Shown here: positions 61,464 through 64,000 of the stretch, in pieces | How the letters are laid out: each line of letters opens with the position of its first letter | How positions within the stretch are numbered: position 1 is the first letter of the stretch | From: an uncultured Nitrospirales bacterium | Lineage (GTDB): Bacteria; Nitrospirota; Nitrospiria; Nitrospirales; UBA8639 | DNA: 64,000 nucleotides | Assembly: GCA_958295805.1 (NCBI GenBank) | Contig: OY282373.1 | Coordinates: forward strand, 1,149,001-1,213,000 | Direction: 5' to 3' | Program-made: the position numbers and the translations under genes | Notes under the pieces: generated by a model | Database searches by the model: none | What the model was told of the DNA's origin: nothing | The model's input: only the letters and a program-made list of their open reading frames with translations

Positions 61464-62369
61464 ATGAGCCGGACGATCACAACGACCCTGGGCCTTTTGC
61501 TGATCTGCGTTTCCTCGGGTTGGGCTTATGAAATTCGAGAAGTGGAAAACGGCGGATCCGTTCAGGGAACCGTCACGCTTTCCGGACGCCTACCCGACCC
61601 GAAAGCGTATAATTTGGTCACCTTTCCGGATCCCGAATATTGCGGGCGTATTTCCAACGGCAGGGGGTGGCGGCTGCTCCGTGACTTTATTGTGGATGAG
61701 GAAAACAGGGTTCAAAACGTGGTCGTCTTAGTGGAAGGCGTTAAGGTCGGCAAACCGTTTTCTCTCTCCGTTCCGCGTGTCGAAGCACGGGATTGCCGGT
61801 TCCTGCCGTTTACGACCGTCGTCAGAAGCGGACACGGCGTCGAAGTGGTGAACATGGATCCCGTGATGCACGATATTCAAGCCTATGAGACTTCAACTGC
61901 GACGGGGACCAGGGTGCTCTTTAATTCACCGCTTCCCTTTAATCAACGTCATAAACGGGGCGATTTGCATGCGATGCACGACCATAAACCGGGAGAGTCT
62001 TTCGTTCGACAATTCCAGTTGAGCAAAAAACGCCGAACCTTTGTCATGCAGTGCGGATTTCACGCCTATATGGAAAGTTGGGCCATTGCGGTTGATAATC
62101 CGTACTACGTCCTGAGCGACGAGCACGGGCGATTTTCCATCAATGACATTCCACCGGGAACGTATGACCTTCGGGCGTGGCATCCAAGCATTAAGAGGGT
62201 GGTCAAACGGGAAGTGACGATTCAACCGAAAAGAGCATTGACCGTCGATTTTCAGTTACCGTCTCCAGGAAGACGAAAGACTGTGCTCACGGTTCGGACT
62301 CCTCCCCGATTCACCCCCGCTGCACTGGGTCGAGAATTTACGATCGATCCGATTCTTGAGCGTCAGTAA
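61464..62369 (+). CDS. Secreted cupredoxin-like protein with carboxypeptidase-regulatory-like domain (copy 2)
   Basis: This 301-residue protein is a clear paralogue of the previous one, with the same order of domains. The signal peptide is TTTLGLLLICVSSGWAYEIR. The proposed copper ligands fall at the same residue numbers, His136 in NMDPVMHDIQAYE and Cys197, His200 and Met203 in MQCGFHAYM. RFSINDIPPGTYDLRAWHPS is the final beta domain. The sequence between them has drifted, so the duplication is not recent and both copies were kept under selection. It is followed by the 62373 gene after 3 bases, in one operon. Confidence 0.75.
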   Translation: MSRTITTTLGLLLICVSSGWAYEIREVENGGSVQGTVTLSGRLPDPKAYNLVTFPDPEYCGRISNGRGWRLLRDFIVDEENRVQNVVVLVEGVKVGKPFSLSVPRVEARDCRFLPFTTVVRSGHGVEVVNMDPVMHDIQAYETSTATGTRVLFNSPLPFNQRHKRGDLHAMHDHKPGESFVRQFQLSKKRRTFVMQCGFHAYMESWAIAVDNPYYVLSDEHGRFSINDIPPGTYDLRAWHPSIKRVVKREVTIQPKRALTVDFQLPSPGRRKTVLTVRTPPRFTPAALGREFTIDPILERQ

Positions 62370-62372
62370 TGG

Positions 62373-63005
62373 ATGATCGTCTTGGTTCCTCGTCAATCTC
62401 AATCAGAGTGGTTTCCGTTTCTTCTTTTGTTGTGTTCCGTCTTCTTCTTCAACCTGTCCGATGACAACGTTTCTGCCGCGGATCTGGAATTTTCAGCCCG
62501 CCTCAAGTGGAGAACCGACGGGAAAACGTCACACGCCCAGTTGTTTGTCAAAGACGACCGGTATCGAGTGGAGCATCTTGGTGGCATCAAAACGGATGTG
62601 GGTTACGCGACCGTCACCATCGTTCGGCTGGATAAACAGAAGGTGTGGTACGTCATTTCGAAACAACGGTTGGTCGTGGAGGTGCCTTTGACCTTGGATT
62701 ACGTGCTGCCCCTTTCCGTGAACCTGGAGGGCGAGGTGTCAAGGACTCGGATCGGTGATGCGATGGTGGGGAACCAGGAGGCCACGTTGTTTGAAGTGGT
62801 GGTGGTCCGGCACGATCGTCGAGAAACGTATTATGAGTGGGTCGATGAATCACGAGAATTGTTGCTCAAGTTAGTCAGTCAAGATCGAGATTGGTCGGTC
62901 GAATATGATCGGGTTATTCAATCGAAACAGCCGGCGTACTTTTTTGAAACCCCATTAGGGTACCGGAAATTCGAAGCGACTGAAAAGCGGGTTGAGGAAG
63001 GGTAA
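62373..63005 (+). CDS. Secreted protein, LolA/DUF4412-like fold candidate
   Basis: This 210-residue protein has a signal peptide (FPFLLLLCSVFFFNLSD) and then a beta-rich mature part beginning ADLEFSARLKWRTDGKTSHA. A strand pattern with VKDDRYRVEHLGG, VWYVISKQRLVVEVPLTLDY and ETYYEWVDESRELLLKLVSQ resembles the one-sided half-barrel of LolA or of DUF4412 proteins. It lies within an operon of secreted proteins, and the next gene starts directly after its TAA. Function unknown; binding a small or lipid ligand is a guess. Confidence 0.55.
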   Translation: MIVLVPRQSQSEWFPFLLLLCSVFFFNLSDDNVSAADLEFSARLKWRTDGKTSHAQLFVKDDRYRVEHLGGIKTDVGYATVTIVRLDKQKVWYVISKQRLVVEVPLTLDYVLPLSVNLEGEVSRTRIGDAMVGNQEATLFEVVVVRHDRRETYYEWVDESRELLLKLVSQDRDWSVEYDRVIQSKQPAYFFETPLGYRKFEATEKRVEEG

Positions 63006-64000
63006 GTGTTCGTCAAGGTGTTGCAAAGGGGCGTGCTCTTGCTGAGCGTGGCCTGTTGCCTGGAGCCTCTCAGCGGTTTCTCGATGACCGTCGAGACATC
63101 CCGTGAGACAGTTCTCAATCTGGCCGAACACGCGTTCGACCGTGGTGATTTTTCCAAGACAATTGAGATGGTTGCTCCCCTCCTGACGGATGATTCTCAA
63201 TCTCTTCGATTTGCCCACCGGTTGCACATGCTTAGTTTGGTGCGGCTTGGAAAGACTTCTGAAGGGGTGGGTGCCTATGATCGATTCGTTAAGGCTGCGA
63301 ACGGGAGCGATGACGTGCTTCTTCGGGAATTGGCCATCCAAAGCATCCTGCCGTTCCGGTCAGATATGCGGGAGCAGGTGAGGGGAGCGGCGTATTCGGC
63401 GCTAAAAGAAGTGGCATCGGAGCAGGTTGTTCCCTATTTGCAAGATGGACTCGGCGACCGGTCAGGCATGATTCGGGTATTGGTGGCCGAGGGCGTGGGA
63501 AAATTCACGTCCGGGCGTCAGTCGAGTATGTTTCGGGGAGCCTTGAATGATACGGCAGGGTTAGTGAGGGTAACGGTCATCACGGCCTTTGGTCGAGGAG
63601 GCGATCCGGAAACGATCCCACTCCTTACCCCTTTTCTCAAGGATGAGCAAGAAATCGTGCAGGTTGCGGCCGCAGCGGCTTTATATCGACTGGGACAAAA
63701 GGAACGTTGGCACAGGGTAGAACGGGCGACTCATGTGACCGAGGGCTATGAGCGCGGATCGGCTTTGCGCATGATCGGTGAAATGGAAGACCCGCGCGGC
63801 TTGACGCTTCTCCTGCAAGGACTTCATGATAAGCAGCCGTCAATTCGAGCGGCGGCCGCGGTCTCGCTGGGTAAGCTCGGTCTTGCAGAAGGCGTTCCCC
63901 CGCTGATTGCTCTGCTGTCCGAACCCGTCCCCGCTGTTCGGAGCGTGGCAGCCGTGATATTGGGCAAGCTCAAGGCTGAGCAGGCAATCTCTTCCTTAAC
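63006..64000 (+). CDS. HEAT-repeat protein, 3' part beyond the window
   Basis: The frame from GTG 63006 (immediately after the previous TAA, 63003-63005) stays open to the right edge, giving at least 331 residues. It has a weak signal-peptide-like start (VLLLSVACCLEPLSGFSM). About residues 35-110 are helical and may be TPR-like. From about residue 125 there are HEAT-type repeats: EQVVPYLQDGLGDRSGMIRV, ETIPLLTPFLKDEQEIVQVA, RGLTLLLQGLHDKQPSIRAA and EGVPPLIALLSEPVPAVRSV. It probably binds proteins in the envelope. The true C-terminus is not visible. Confidence 0.75.
   Translation, partial: MFVKVLQRGVLLLSVACCLEPLSGFSMTVETSRETVLNLAEHAFDRGDFSKTIEMVAPLLTDDSQSLRFAHRLHMLSLVRLGKTSEGVGAYDRFVKAANGSDDVLLRELAIQSILPFRSDMREQVRGAAYSALKEVASEQVVPYLQDGLGDRSGMIRVLVAEGVGKFTSGRQSSMFRGALNDTAGLVRVTVITAFGRGGDPETIPLLTPFLKDEQEIVQVAAAAALYRLGQKERWHRVERATHVTEGYERGSALRMIGEMEDPRGLTLLLQGLHDKQPSIRAAAAVSLGKLGLAEGVPPLIALLSEPVPAVRSVAAVILGKLKAEQAISSL

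Overview
The window looks like a bacterial chromosome segment of medium to slightly high GC. The organism is probably a Nitrospirota (Nitrospira-like) bacterium. That is inference from the overall gene set: a giant periplasmic multicopper oxidase, secreted cupredoxin-like proteins, gltBD, a tmk-holB-metG run and a DUF502-glmU-glmS run. There is no rRNA or other phylogenetic marker to prove it, and I saw no tRNA, rRNA, CRISPR array or phage module.

Region 1 (1-18.4 kb, + strand) is an accessory exopolysaccharide or surface-glycan island. It opens with the tail of an asparagine synthase and holds two intact methyltransferases, three glycosyltransferases, two Gfo/Idh/MocA-type dehydrogenases (one fused to a zinc-type alcohol dehydrogenase domain), an alkaline-phosphatase-fold protein, a NodU-type carbamoyltransferase, an unrecognised propeller-like protein, a heparinase II/III-like lyase and UDP-GlcNAc 2-epimerase. 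The island shows decay and rearrangement: a frameshifted DUF2442 gene between two diverged copies of one gene start, a methyltransferase with an in-frame amber codon, a MITE-like element, and a 53-54 bp palindrome array.

Region 2 (18.4-24.2 kb, - strand) is a likely operon tmk-holB-metG-cysC-UDP-sugar dehydrogenase. It joins housekeeping genes to PAPS and uronic-acid sugar supply, which could feed the glycan island. Region 3 (24.2-28.4 kb, + strand) is DUF502-glmU-glmS, making UDP-GlcNAc, the substrate of the epimerase and perhaps of the dehydrogenase. Region 4 (28.4-35.3 kb) is mixed: a DUF4143 ATPase preceded by 23-bp repeats, MOSC, YqaA-like, NUDIX, a DegT aminotransferase, queF, and an SGNH hydrolase broken at a GA dinucleotide run.

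Region 5 (35.3-40.9 kb) is a tightly packed phosphonate operon: phosphonopyruvate decarboxylase alpha and beta, 2-aminoethylphosphonate transaminase, a cytidylyltransferase, a nucleotidyltransferase-like/CDP-alcohol phosphotransferase fusion and a flippase-like membrane protein. The layout predicts CDP-activated aminoethylphosphonate being placed on a lipid or other alcohol. PEP mutase, which makes the first C-P bond, is not in the window. Region 6 (40.9-50.5 kb) has a polyprenyl diphosphate synthase, gltB-gltD and secreted or envelope proteins.

Region 7 (50.6-64 kb, + strand) is rich in envelope redox proteins: a small cupredoxin-like protein, L-2-hydroxyglutarate oxidase, DUF192, a Rieske protein, a chagasin-like inhibitor, a D-amino-acid-transaminase-like enzyme, and then a 1733-residue multicopper oxidase. 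The oxidase has copper motifs in permuted order and an internal LysM domain. After a strong terminator come two paralogous secreted proteins with identical His/Cys/His/Met spacing, a secreted protein of unknown function, and a HEAT-repeat protein that runs off the right edge. The best candidates for undescribed biology are the oxidase with its cupredoxin-like neighbours and the phosphonate operon with its fused phosphotransferase.
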